A stretch of 64,000 nucleotides of DNA from Pseudoips prasinana (taxonomy: Eukaryota > Arthropoda > Insecta > Lepidoptera > Nolidae), in NCBI GenBank assembly GCA_951640165.1, contig OX621240.1, positions 35,716,713 to 35,780,712 of the forward strand, written 5' to 3'. Below the pieces are notes generated by a model, which saw nothing but the letters and a program-made list of their open reading frames with translations, had not been told where the DNA came from and did not search any database. Below are positions 20,786 to 31,938 of the stretch, piece by piece. Positions within the stretch are counted from its first letter, which is position 1, and each line of letters opens with the position of its first letter. The position numbers and the translations under genes were made by a program.

Positions 20786-21783
20786 ATGCCTCGTAACTAT
20801 ATCAGGAAATCGTTACGGGCAACTTGTTATACTCCTGAGGACTTGGCGATTGCAATACAGAGAGTGGAGAATAAAGAATTGACCATGTACACAGCAGCTA
20901 AGTTATACAACATACCTGTCGCTACACTGCACAATCGTGTACATAAAAAAACTGGATTAAAAAGCAGTACCCTAGGGCGTCCACCGGTTTTACCCCTTGA
21001 AATAGAAACTCAGTTGGCGAATGGACTTACAGTATTAGAAAAATGGGGATTTGGTTTGTCACGAAAGGAAGTGTTTTCTCTTGTCAGGGAATTCGTACAT
21101 TTGAATGGGATTTCAACCCCATTTAATAGTGGAGTTCCAGGACCAGATTGGTTTACAAACTTTAGAAAACGGCATCGATTATCATTAAAAAAGGCTCAAC
21201 CTATTGAACATGTCAGACGAAAAAATACAGATCCTTTCATCGTAGGAGAATATTTCAGCCTACTGCAGTCTACTCTAAACAAATTAGGTCTAGAACAAAG
21301 GCCAGAACTCATTTGGAACCTTGATGAGACTTCAGTTAGTTTGGATCCCTCTAAAACGAAAGTAGTTGGGCGAAAAGGTGCGCCATGCTCTCGCACAACT
21401 CACGGTACAGGCAAAGAACATATAACAGTTCTAACAGCAGTAAGTGCTGGCGGACAGAAACTGACACCTTTAATTATATTTAAAGGTAAATATGTATGGG
21501 ACACCTGGATGGCTGACACACAAAATTTAGAGTTATCTTACGCAGCTAGTAAAAGAGGATAGATGGAGACGGAAATATTCCATAATTACATGGAAAAGGT
21601 ATTTATTCCGGGACTCGGCGAAGAGAGACCCGTTCTAGTAGTCTACGACGGTCATAGCACTCATGTTGATATAAAAGTGGTTGAGTTGGCACAAAAACAT
21701 AATGTCACAATACTAAAATTACCCCCACATACGTCTCATCTTTTACAGCCACTAGATGTGGCTGTATTTAAATCTTTTAAATC
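20786..21783 (+). pseudogene. pogo/Tigger transposase, N-terminal part, one nonsense codon
   Basis: The start MPRNYIRKSLRATCYTPEDL follows a splice acceptor and opens a pipsqueak-type helix-turn-helix (residues about 10-55, AAKLYNIPVATLHNRV). A CENP-B-like second DNA-binding domain follows (PGPDWFTNFRKRHRLSLKKA), then the DDE catalytic core: WNLDETSVSLDP (first Asp), VLVVYDGHSTHVD (second Asp) and PPHTSHLLQPLDVAVFKSF (third Asp). The frame is open except for TAG at 21560-21562, between AASKRG and METEIF, where relatives usually have Trp, so TGG to TAG is the likely change. The Copia element splits the gene after the third Asp. The frame continues exactly at 26432. Confidence 0.88.
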
Positions 21784-21977
21784 TGTTAACGTTTTATAAC
21801 GTTTGCTACCGATTATTATGAATAAAAGGTAAAATTCGTAAGATATTATAGTTTATTCAGTCAATGAAAAATATCAATTGTTTTATTTGAAAACATACTG
21901 ACAAGTTACAATTTTGGTGTTGGCAACCGGCCAGCTCTAACCATATCTTCACACCAATGAGTATACGAACTCTAACA
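21784..21977 (-). repeat. Copia 3' LTR
   Basis: It is identical to the other LTR except for one substitution. In the element's sense it contains two AATAAA words (in TTTCAAATAAAAC and CTGAATAAAC), usable as polyadenylation signals, and TCAGT, an insect initiator-like word. Confidence 0.93.
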
Positions 21978-22028
21978 TCTTCTCTTGAAGCTTATGGTGC
22001 CCAGAGTACAACAGCACAACATTTTGTG

Positions 22029-25000
22029 TCATGCTTCCAGCCCAATCTGTCGGCATAGTTGTACCAATCTTAGTTTGTACAGTGGCTTTGTTAACATATC
22101 TGCAATTTGGTTTTCAGTTCCAATCTTTGGATAGCTACAGCTTCTCTAATAAAGAAATGCCGCAACTTGATGTGCTTAGTTCTATTGTGGAACTCATACG
22201 GCGGATTCTGAGCCAATTTGATAGCTGATTCGTTATCCACATATAGAACAGGAATCCTCGTTAATTGTTCTACATTTTCAATTAATCGCTTGAGCCATAT
22301 GATTTCTCTGGCTCCTTCACTGGCAGCTACAATTTCTGCTTCAGTGCTTGAAATAGCAACTGATGTCTACAGTTGACTTCTCCATGATATCAGTCCTCCA
22401 TAGACACATACTAGACCTGAAGTTGATCTTCCAGTGTTGGGATCTCCACCATGGTCAGCATCACTGTAACAGACCAGTTCTTTCTTAGTGCCTTTCCTAT
22501 AGGTAAGACAAAACTCTCGCGTACCATTTAAATATCGTAATATTCGCTTTACTTTTGCTATATCTGTTTTTGTAGGAGCTTCTAGGTGTCTGGATGCAAC
22601 ACCAACGGCGTAAGCTATGTCGGGTCTTGTTCCCACCATCAGGTATGCAAGGGCTCCAACGACCTCTCTGTATGGAAAGCCATGTTCTCCTTTAGCTTCT
22701 TCTCTCAATTCAGAGTCCTTTACTATTGGTGTAGCAACAGCCTTGCAATTTTCCATACCAAATCTCTCAAGCACCTTTTTAGTGTAGGCACCTTGATGTA
22801 TTTTGATACAATCTTTCTCTCTTTGTATCTCAAGTCCTAGAAAATAATAAGATTTCTTGTTACGTTGGGCCTTTATTTTAAATCGCTTCTCAAGCTTCTC
22901 GAGGAACTCATCAACTAGTACCTGTGAGGTACCAGCAATCATACCATCGTCAACATATAGGGCTAGTAATAGTCTACCTTCTCCCCTCTTCATCGAGAAG
23001 AAACAAGGATCTTCACCAGGTAGGAACCCTTGTTCTTGAAGAAAGTCTTTAATGCAATTGTTCCAGCATAATGGCGCTTGCTTTAGCCCATATAAACTTC
23101 GTTTCAATCTGCATACTTCGTTAGTCCCATTATTATATCCATCAGGCTGTTTGACATAGATTTCCTCATTTAAGCTTCCATAAAGGAATGTGGTGGATAC
23201 GTCAAATTGAGCTAAGACCATATTGTCTCGAGCGGCAATACTCAATAGTATTCTGATTGTGCTCATTTTTGCTACTGGACTGAAAGTCTTCTCAAAATCC
23301 ACGCCTTTCTTTTGAGAATAGCCAACCGCAACAAGTCTGGCTTTGTATTTATCTATAGACCCATTTGAGTTTCGCTTAATCTTGTAAATCCATTTGCTAG
23401 ATATGGCTTTGCGTCCCTTGGACAATGGCACTAAGTCCCATGTTTGGTTCTCTTCCAAGGATCTTATTTCTTCATCCATGGCTTTGCACCATTGATCTTT
23501 CTCAATAGACTTCATAGCATCTTTGAAAGTCTTTGGTTCCTCTTCATGACCATAAACCTTTTCAACGCAGTTAAGAACAAAGTCATCAAATCTTTTAGAT
23601 GGTTTTATATTACAACGATCTCGCAAAGTCATTCTGTGTGATGTTGTTTCTAGATTTCGTTCACTCTCAACATCTTCTAGAGATCGATCAATATGAGTAT
23701 CTTCTCTGAATACTTCATTCTCTGGTTCTGTAAATGACTCTTCTACCGTTTGTTCTGCTTCTATATCTTCTGCAGGTTGTGTTTCGGTCTCAATCACAGG
23801 TTCATCTATATTCACCGTCGTTGATTCGGTATTTTCATTCAATGGTAATGATACCTGAACCCAAGTGTCAGTCTGGGGTATAACACTACTTGAAGAAATA
23901 GGTATGTCGAAGTGTAAAGGAATTGGAGCATCAAAACTCATTGAACCATTTTCTATATTTATTTTATCTTGATTTGTTGATTCTAGGGTCTTCTCTTCAA
24001 AGATAACGTCTCTAGATCGTACTAGTTTGTTTGTTTCCTTGATCCATATCCTATACCCTTCATCATTATCATATCCAATAAGTATACCTTTCTTTGCTTT
24101 CTTGTCCAATTTCTTCCTAGTTACTTTTGGTACATGTGCATAACAAGTGCTTCCTAATATTCTTAAATGCCGGATTCTTGGCTTTTTCTTACACCAAATC
24201 TCATATGGACTTTTATCAAATGGTGTTGGTCCAGTCCGATTCAGAATATATATTGTGGCATAAACTAATTCTGCCCATAAGCCTTTAGGTAGCCCTCTTG
24301 AATGCATTATAGCTCTTGCAGCTTCGACAACTGTCCTATTGTCTCTTTCTACACATCCGTTTTGTTCTGGGGTGTATGGCATCGTAAGTCTTTGCATGAC
24401 ACCATTTTCTTGAAGTATTTTTCGTACCTCCGCATTGTCGAATTCTCCTCCATTGTCACTCAGAAGCTCTTTCACGTTGTGTCCCATAACTTTTATCTCG
24501 GCTAACACTTGCTTCAGCTTTTGACTTACTTCCGACTTCTGTTTTAGAAAATACACAAATCGAAATTTCGACAAATCATCTTTGAATAGTACAAAGTATC
24601 TGCATTTGCTCATTGAGTAAGGGAAAGGTCCACATACATCAGCATGTATCAATGCTCCTGCTTCTGTCGCCCTCTCTCTCGTACCAAACTTTTGCCTGTG
24701 CGCCTTGCCATAAATGCAACCTTCGCAAATTTCGCTATCAAGTTTCAGTTTGATCCCAAGCTCCCTCTCAATGACTCTTTTCACATGAGTCTTACTTTGA
24801 TGTCCTAATCTTTCATGGTATAGCTGAAGTAAATTCTTTGAGTCTATCGTGTTTATTTCTACAGGTTTTAAAGGCCTTCTGTTTGTCAAACGTAGTTTGT
24901 ACAGACCTCCTTGTATCTGCCTGTTTCCAATAAGCATGACTGTTCCTTTGACTGATAATTTACATTCTGTTGCTGTTGACATAAAAGTACTGTTTGAGAG

Positions 25001-26116
25001 TCTATCTTGTGCTGATAAAACCGAGAATAGATTTTTCTTCACGCTGGGTACGTACCAAACATCGTTTAGCGTGATCAGTTGTTTGCAACCTCTTCCTACG
25101 TCAGCTTCAACTATTAGTGTTCCTTTTCCAAGCGCCTGAATGGCTTCTCCATTCGCAGTGGTTACTGTGTATGAGTCGTCAAAGTAGTGGAATGACTCAA
25201 ACAAATCATCTCTATTTGTTACATGACTTGTGGCCCCATTATCTATGAACCAGTTATCATGGTCTTCATCCATCTTACTGTTAACTGCCATAAGACTCAT
25301 GTTCACATTTGTATTTGGAACGCTCTTTGTCGTTGACGGTTTTGGTGGTCGTCCATCAGACATCCATTTTTCGCATTGTTTCACTCTATGTCCAATCTTA
25401 CCACAATAATGGCATTTATCTCTCGTGATCTTTTGTTTTCCCTTCTTCTTTTGAACATTTAGGACCTCTATTTCTTTATCTTCATCTTTGCTTAATAGTG
25501 ATCGCTCATATGTACAAAGTTGGCTCGTCAAGTTTTCTACTGTCCTTTCTGACTTTGTTATCAATAGCCAACTAGATTTAAAAGAGAAGTATTTTTCTGG
25601 TAAGGTGTCTAAAATTTTGCAAATCAAGAAGATCTCCGGTAGCTCACCTTTATTTTCAGTTTTCTTCATCTCTTGTTCTAGTTCTGACCATATATTCTTC
25701 ATTTTTGACAAATGAGTTGACATGTCATTGTCGGACTCTTTCTTGTAGCCAAAGAACTTCATGCAAAGGTCATATGCTCGGTCTTGTGATACACCTGAAT
25801 AGATTCGGGTCAATTCCGCCCATATCTCTCTTGCTTCGTTAAATCTCATAACTTTTTGAAGATTTTCATCCGAAAGATTTGTCGTAATTAATAATAGAGC
25901 TGCGCTATTGATTCTCTGATAGTTTTTCAACTCTGAATCATATTTTTCACAATTTTCTGGATCCGACAGTTGAGGTTTACTGACCTTTCCTTCAACTATG
26001 TCCAGAAGTCCCAGTCCTCTCATGGCTGCTGTAATTTTGTATTTCCATGTCGACCAATTCGAATCGTTTAAGAGACCAACCTTTATTTTTGTTGCTTCTA
26101 AGATAGCTTGCTCCAT
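22029..26116 (-). pseudogene. Copia gag-pol polyprotein with one nonsense codon
   Basis: Starting at the ATG (MEQAILEATKIKV, 26116), 1249 codons are open. Domains in order are: Gag (1-230), CCHC zinc knuckle (CHYCGKIGHRVKQC, about 235-248), aspartic protease (DNGATSH, about 292), integrase HHCC (HERLGHQ to CEGCIYGK, about 434-468), the DDE integrase core (HADVCGPF, LLSDNGGEF, NGCVERDN), reverse transcriptase (SLYGLKQAPLCWN, LYVDDGM, about 870-1130) and RNase H (YSDADHGG). TAG at 22367-22369 follows GLISWRSQL, where the family normally continues with Gln. The same frame then runs on through SSTEAEIVAASE to the natural stop at 22029-22031, about 112 codons later. The order protease-integrase-RT-RNase H defines Copia. 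The break removes the end of RNase H. Confidence 0.93.
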
Positions 26117-26226
26117 CTTGCAGACAAAAAATGTTTTCTCTTCCTTAAACTTCGACTTCGAAGGAACTTCTTCTGAATCTCACAATTCTTACGTTTTGCA
26201 ATACGTTCTGCTCAAAACGTCTTTCA

Positions 26227-26237
26227 CTCTGCTACCA
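26227..26237 (-). promoter_or_regulatory. Copia primer-binding site
   Basis: TGGTAGCAGAG lies immediately inside the 5' LTR on the minus strand. It is complementary to the CTCTGCTACCA 3' end of insect initiator tRNA-Met (from general knowledge of that tRNA). Confidence 0.8.
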
Positions 26238-26431
26238 TGTTAACGTTTTATAACGTTTGCTACCGATTATTATGAATAAAAGGTAAAATTCGTAAGATAT
26301 TATAGTTTATTCAGTCAATGAAAAATATCAATTGTTTTATTTGAAAACATACTGACAAGTTACAATTTTGGTGTTGGCAACCGGCCAGCTCTAACCATAG
26401 CTTCACACCAATGAGTATACGAACTCTAACA
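26238..26431 (-). repeat. Copia 5' LTR
   Basis: This 194-bp LTR is followed by the target duplication AAATC. It should hold the promoter of the element. It starts TGTTAGAGTTCGTATAC on the minus strand. Confidence 0.93.
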
Positions 26432-27811
26432 AAATCTAGCTGGGACGCAAAGTTAGTTGAATGGCAGCGACATAACGTAGGTGTGAAGCTACCTAAAAGA
26501 GTTTTTTCTAACTTGTTTGCAGAAGTATGGAACAATACAAAATCTGAAAGTATAATCAACGGTTTTATAAAAACAGGAATATGTCCTTTTAATTCAGATG
26601 TAATTTCAGTTGATAAATATGATCCAAGAGCTTACAAGCGGTGGACAGAGGCCGTATTTCTACCTCCACAGCCTGTTTTACAATATGATGGTAACTCTCC
26701 CGAGTCGTTATTTAAACTTAGCCTTAATATAATTAATAGTGGTATAATATGTGACGATGATACAATTTACGACCTTGAAGGTCCACTTTCTTCATTTATA
26801 ATTCCTGAAAATTCTGAAACAGTCCACTTGCTAGTAGATGTGAAGCATGAAGAGCAGGTGTCATCGTTTGTGGCAAACAACCAAAATGATTTACCGATTT
26901 GCCTATCTAATATTCAGTCAAAACCCATTACCAATGCGCAGTCCAACATTAAGATTATTTCTAACGAAGTAGTTAACTATCCTTATAGTTTTGAAGATCT
27001 CTTACTTCAAAAGGTTCAACAAAGTCCACAAACTAATACTAAAATAAAGAAGAAACGGGTGGCAATTGGGGCTGAAGTAATAACGGAGACTTTGATTAAA
27101 AATAAAACTCAAAATGAGATTGAAGCACACGTTGTACCAAGAAAGAAAGTGAAAAGAAATAATGAACGTGCAATACTTAAGGATATGAATACATATAATC
27201 AGAAAACGATACTAAGTGGAGATACGAATAAGACTAAAAAACAGATATCTAAAAAAAGAGTTGATAGAAAAGACCGTAACCAAAAGAAGACTATTAAATC
27301 ACGTCAAAGTATAAAAAAGAAAACTAAATTAACGCCATGTACAGACACGGAAAGCTCCACTAGCGAAACAGAGTTTAATGCTGTAGATACCGATTCTGAA
27401 TATGAAAATATGGAAGACTACATAGAACAATGCTTGAAATTGCAAGAAGATGAAGAAAACATTGAACCAGACGCAAAATTGCCTTTCGGCTTAAGCGACA
27501 TAAAATTTTATGACGATAGTTCTTTACAATTAAAAAATGAAGACTGGCTTGTTGTTCAGTTCACAACGAAAAAAAGTGTGAAACATTTCATAGGTAGAAT
27601 TTTATCGATCGATGACCAAATACCAGTTGTAAAATTTGTACGAAAGGTGAAACTGTCAAAATGTGAAACCACGTTCAGCTATCCTATTGTAGAAGATATT
27701 TGTGTTATTAAATCTAAAGCAGATATAATATGTGTTTTACCTCAGCCCGTTATTTTGCGACGTGGCCAAATAATATTTAACGTTGATCTCAGTAAATATA
27801 ATATCCAATAA
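26432..27811 (+). pseudogene. pogo/Tigger transposase, C-terminal part
   Basis: The frame resumes at the target duplication, giving KSSWDAKLVEW right after SFKS of the first part. GFIKTGICPFNSDVI is the usual end of the DDE_1 domain. A Lys/Arg-rich low-complexity linker follows (KKKRVAIGAE to KKRVDRKDRNQKK), probably with a nuclear localisation signal, then an acidic stretch. The last 100 residues (EDWLVVQFTTKKSVKHFIGR, then VLPQPVILRRGQIIFNV) form a small conserved C-terminal domain known from many insect jerky-like transposase proteins. No stop interrupts this part. Confidence 0.85.
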
Positions 27812-28556
27812 TATTGCTTGAGTATTTTACCAACTGATTTGATAAAGCCAAATTATACACTTTTAATAAGAGGTTATTTAGTTTTTAAAGTAGTACTTAC
27901 ATACGACTGATTCTCTTTAACTGTGTGTTTAGATACAATATTCATCATCATAATTTGAAGTAATATATTTAATAATGTTTAATTGTGTTTTGCATTCGTG
28001 GTTCTTTTAAATAAAAATAATTATAATGTACGCTACATGGTATTAAATGAAAACGTATGTTTTATTTATCAACCCGATTAAGACTTGACAGTATTATCTT
28101 ATCATTATATTTTGAGAACCACAGCTGTCTGCCATTTCAATGGGGTAAGATCGATATATTTTATTTGATAAATTATTTTATCTTGCATTTAGAAAGCGAT
28201 TTTTAAATGTAACTGATTTTCAAGCTATTTAGGTTTTTGTTACAGAGCGTTTATTGATCATCACACGTGCACAATGATCATGAATACGATTCTAGTCACT
28301 ACTTCAATCTTACCCCTTCGCCATTGCATCTTTCCCCATACATATTTTTTTTAGAGGACCAACTTTATTAAAGGTATTTTATATAAAATATTGTTTCAAA
28401 AAGATTTCTATCAACATAATAGAAACAAATTGACTATACTTTTTTACCCAAAACATCATTTTATGTATTTGACTTGAATCCCTTCGTTTCACAACAGTTT
28501 CAAATCAAAACTGTTTATCTAATCAAAAATCCATTCCGACTTACCCCCACTCACCT
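27812..28556 (+). promoter_or_regulatory. Right arm of the pogo element
   Basis: This non-coding arm carries GGGGTAAGAT-type words at 28142 (+), 28307 (-), 28328 (-) and 28538 (-, within the terminal inverted repeat). No ORF lies here. Confidence 0.6.
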
Positions 28557-28680
28557 TACTGAAAAGCCAAAATAAGTTTTTGGCGCCTTATACACACATA
28601 CAGCTGATCATTATTCTTCGATGGAGTTATGAAATAAAGTAAGTAATTAAATGTATACAGCACTTGGGTATTAAAATAAA

Positions 28681-28811
28681 CTTGTACACACGGCTACATA
28701 TCAAGCTATACTATACCAATATAAGGTGACCTCTCAGTGTATGGAAATCCTATATAACGCGGGATCAGCTTATACTGGAAATGTATATATTGATATGAAT
28801 CCATGTGAATT
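28681..28811 (+). mobile_element. Foldback MITE, diverged copy
   Basis: ACACACGGCTACATATCAAG at 28687 and the internal words GGTGACCTCTCAGTGTA and GGAAATCCTATATAACGC match the better copy at 53881-54003. The right arm has decayed. Confidence 0.65.
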
Positions 28812-28825
28812 TGTTTTTTTTTTAA

Positions 28826-28908
28826 TACGATGCCCGCACTAGGGAATTTTAATCCCCGTGTCGCTGGGTACTTTACAAACATATAATTGACGGACACAAA
28901 GCACATAC
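28826..28908 (-). mobile_element. tRNA-headed SINE, family 4, 3' fragment
   Basis: GCCCGCACTAGGGAATTTTA and TGTCGCTGGGTACTTTACAAA match the tails at 40572 and 45085. The head is missing. Confidence 0.65.
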
Positions 28909-29296
28909 ATGATGTGTACTTGTCAAGTCATAATAAAATATTATGGTAATAAAAAAAAAAATTACTAGTCCATCCGTGCGATCTAATTTCTCACATATTG
29001 TTTTTAATCCTTAACTAAATAACATGTAACAACTTAGTAAGATATTATTTTTAAATATACATAGTATCCAGAATAATATTAAGATTTCAAAATTGAAGAC
29101 ACCGAGCAGTTTGCTTGTGCAGAAAGATTTCAAGCAATAGCTTAATTAAAGCGACTAATACCAGAGGGCACCCTTATGGGGTTCGGGCCACAGCTCAGGT
29201 GGCCGCTTAAGAAAAAGACTGAATTCTAAAGTAGTTTATATTTTTGACAATAAAGTTCAAAAGGACAAACATGGTTATATGGTATTATAAGCCTAA
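28909..29296. other. Unannotated stretch
   Basis: No gene or shared repeat was recognised. Confidence 0.4.
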
Positions 29297-29306
29297 TACA
29301 TGGTTC

Positions 29307-29659
29307 TAGTGGTAGCGTGTTCACCCGCAGAGAACGAGGTCCTGGGTTCAAATCCCGGGTCGGGCCAAAAAATGATTTTGGGACTTTTCTGTAAAAAGAA
29401 AAAACTCTCAGCATCAGCCCGAAGTCTGGGAGTTGGTGGTATTATACCCCCGTGCCTCGGAGAGCACGTAAAGCCGTCGGTCCTGTGCCTGACCTCTTTC
29501 CGGTCGTGTCGCCTAGGCGTCCCATCGGATCATGAGAGTGATGGAATAGAAAGTGCTCCTGTGTTTGCGCACACACTTGAGCACTGTAATATGTCCCGCG
29601 CAGATGGCTAATCTCTGTTGAGACTGGCCGCCGTGGCCGAAATTCGGCTAGGAGGACAT
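29307..29659 (+). mobile_element. tRNA-headed SINE, family 3, 5'-truncated, with target duplication
   Basis: The copy begins within the A box (TAGTGGTAGCG), has B box GGGTTCAAATCCCGGG, and ends GGCTAGGAGGACAT. TACATGGTTC flanks it at 29297-29306 and 29660-29669, a 10-bp target-site duplication typical of LINE-driven insertion. Confidence 0.88.
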
Positions 29660-29669
29660 TACATGGTTC

Positions 29670-30184
29670 AATGATGAAGTTTATCCTAAGCCATATAACA
29701 AGCCAAGAAAGTATATTCTATTAACATCTAGATGGAATTCATTAGTTAAACTTAATTTTGTGTTTAGTTCGTGAACGTCTGGACTTGATTGATGAAGCCC
29801 TTTTTTCGTAGGCTCTTATTTTACTTACGGGTTCTAAAGGTAGCTAATAGATTTAACGTGTTACACGTGGAATTTTTGTACAGTACGAAGTACGCTGAAT
29901 TCCTTTGACTTAAATTAAATAAACTGAAATCAAATTTACCTTCAACTTTTAATATTGTCTCTTTATTTTAGTATTATAGCTATACCAGTCTACGGCAAAG
30001 AAATTTATTTATAAAGCACGTGTATCGTGAATTGTATTATTTACGCTAGATATATCTTCTTTTTATATCAACTTTTAGGATTTCCATCATATAATGTTCT
30101 AGAATAAGATTTCGTAATAATAATAATATCTATATATTTGTAAATGTATAAAATAAGAATGAAATGGAATAAAAGACATAATAA
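29670..30184. other. Unannotated AT-rich stretch
   Basis: Nothing recognisable. Confidence 0.4.
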
Positions 30185-30189
30185 TATCT

Positions 30190-30433
30190 ATAATATCTAG
30201 GGACAATGTCACACAGATCATCCTAGCCCCAAACTAAGCAAAGCTTGTACCATGGGTACCAGGCGACGATATACATACTTATATAGATAAATAAATACTT
30301 AAATACATAGAAAACATCCAAGACTCAGAAACAAATATTCGTGCTCATCACACAAATATTTGCACTAACCGGGAATCGAACCCAGGACCACCAGCTTCGT
30401 AGGCAGGAGCACTACCAACTAGGCTACGGTGAA
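30190..30433 (-). mobile_element. tRNA-headed SINE, family 2
   Basis: The minus strand has the A-box region CGTAGCCTAGTTGGTAGTGC, B box GGGTTCGATTCCC and the conserved 3' end GTGTGACATTGTCCC. It is nearly full length. Confidence 0.8.
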
Positions 30434-30440
30434 CTTGGCT

Positions 30441-30700
30441 AATGCCAAAGAATATCGCCACCTCATTTCACCCTATGGGGTGCGTAGACTTCGACCCAAG
30501 GGAACATCTCCCAGACAACGGGCAGCAGCGTCTCTCGGTGTACTATGACCATCATACTGCGATCGCCAACCCGTCTGCCAAGCGTGGCAATTATGTCATA
30601 TCCCTCCAAATGATGGACACTTCTCCATTGTGCAAACCTTTTGGAGAGGCCTTGTCTTGTCTAGCAGTGAACGTCATGCAGCTGACATAATGATGATGAT
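30441..30700 (+). repeat. LINE/SINE 3' end with (GAT)n tail
   Basis: Blocks GCCACCTCATTTCACCC, TGACCATCATACTGCGATCG and CGTCTGCCAAGCGTGGC occur in the same order at 57160-57378. The end, GTGAACGTCATGCAGCTGAC plus (ATG)n, matches the tail of the LINE C-terminus at 6335. A frame through it is chance. Confidence 0.6.
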
Positions 30701-31634
30701 GATGAAGTCTGACAACGTACATATGGCTCCTCTGATGGCAAGCGGTTTCTTAGCTCTTCTATACCCTAAGTAAGATTAAACCTGCTAAACAAAAACGAGT
30801 ATTGTACATAGCTAATTCACTATAGCGTACTGGTTTTACGCTGAAAGCGCTGGATTGTATAATCAACGTAGTATTCAAATTTTGGTGGAGCTAGTTTGAA
30901 ATAGGTAGATAATTAGCTTTGTTAATATAAAAGCGAAGTAACAAGCGATAAAATCGCTTTCAGCAGATAAGTTCAATGTACATCGGAGTATATTTATTCA
31001 ATGCGATTATGGTTCTCGAATGTTCTTGATTACGTAGATACTTGAGTAGGTGCTTGAGATGTGATGTAATTTGTGATAAAAGTGTCAGGAGATATAAAAA
31101 ATAATAATATTTGCGTTCTTTTGTTGATACTTTAAACAAATTGTTTGCGGGCTTTTGTGGTTTGCAAAATAATACTTTTTTAAATGATTTCTAAAAATTT
31201 AAGTTTAAATACAGAAAAGTTTTATTTATTTCCATATTCAATAGAACTCGATTTAATCCATATAAATAAAATGATAGAGCTTATCAATGACAAGAATGGA
31301 AATTTAATTAATTTTATATAATATTATATATATTATTTTATAAAATGAATTAACTATGTTTTTCATTCTCTAGATGTCAAATACAATACAATTAGTCAAA
31401 TTAATAACCATATACAAAACATAATATAAAATTAAATAAAATTTATTCGAAGGATAATGCTTAAATACCAAGAATTATCGCCAAATTATATTATAAACAA
31501 ATAATAAATACTATTAATTAATATAATATACCTATAAATAACTGTACTTATATGATATATTTATATCTGGCCAGTGTTTCATACAAAAAATGTTACCTTC
31601 AGGAAACATCCTGAGAGGCCTGGTATATTTCTTA
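30701..31634. other. Unannotated, very AT-rich stretch
   Basis: No gene recognised. AT-rich low complexity at 31300-31350. Confidence 0.4.
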
Positions 31635-31938
31635 CTAGCTGTTACCCACGGTTTTACCCGCGTTAAATTTTATAAATTATCACAGCTCCTCCCCCGTAGG
31701 TGATAGCGTGATAATATGTAGCCTATATGTTGACCCGACCTGTTAGTAGCATTCATGCAAAATTTGAAGTAAATCCATGTAGTACTTTTTGAGTTTAGCC
31801 CGGACAAACATACAGACAAAAATTCTAAAAACTATATTTTTGGCTTCGTATCGATTGTAGATCACGCCCAAAGTATCCATTAAAAAAAATATTCCACGTA
31901 CAGTTTTGACTTTCCTACGCTATTATTATATGTATAGA
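31635..31938 (-). mobile_element. Helitron-like element, type A
   Basis: The minus strand starts TCTATACATATAATAATAG and ends in CTAG followed by T. It contains the shared words CAAAATTTGAAGTAAATCC and CAACATATAGGCTACATATT. Confidence 0.75.

Larger units (their letters stand above)
21784..26431 (-). mobile_element. Copia-type LTR retrotransposon inserted in the transposase gene
   Basis: Two 194-bp LTRs (21784-21977 and 26238-26431) start TGTTAG and end TAACA on the minus strand and differ at one base (21946 T, 26400 G). A 5-bp target duplication AAATC flanks the element (21779-21783 and 26432-26436). A primer-binding site matches the 3' end of initiator tRNA-Met. The internal region is one gag-pol frame with one stop. 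The near-identical LTRs mean a recent insertion. Confidence 0.95.
19445..28556 (+). mobile_element. pogo/Tigger-type DNA transposon carrying a nested Copia
   Basis: The left end TA|AGTGACTAGGGGTAAG (19443-) matches the inverted right end TA|AGGTGAGTGGGGGTAAG (28556 inward), flanked by TA on both sides. It encodes a CENP-B/jerky-like DDE transposase. Without the 4648-bp Copia and one 5-bp target duplicate, the element is about 4.46 kb. Clusters of the 10-bp word GGGGTAAGAT occur in both arms. One nonsense codon breaks the transposase. Confidence 0.82.

Noticed and set aside
22031..26243. Plus-strand open frames over the Copia element
   Set aside because: They are shadows of the gag-pol frame on the minus strand.
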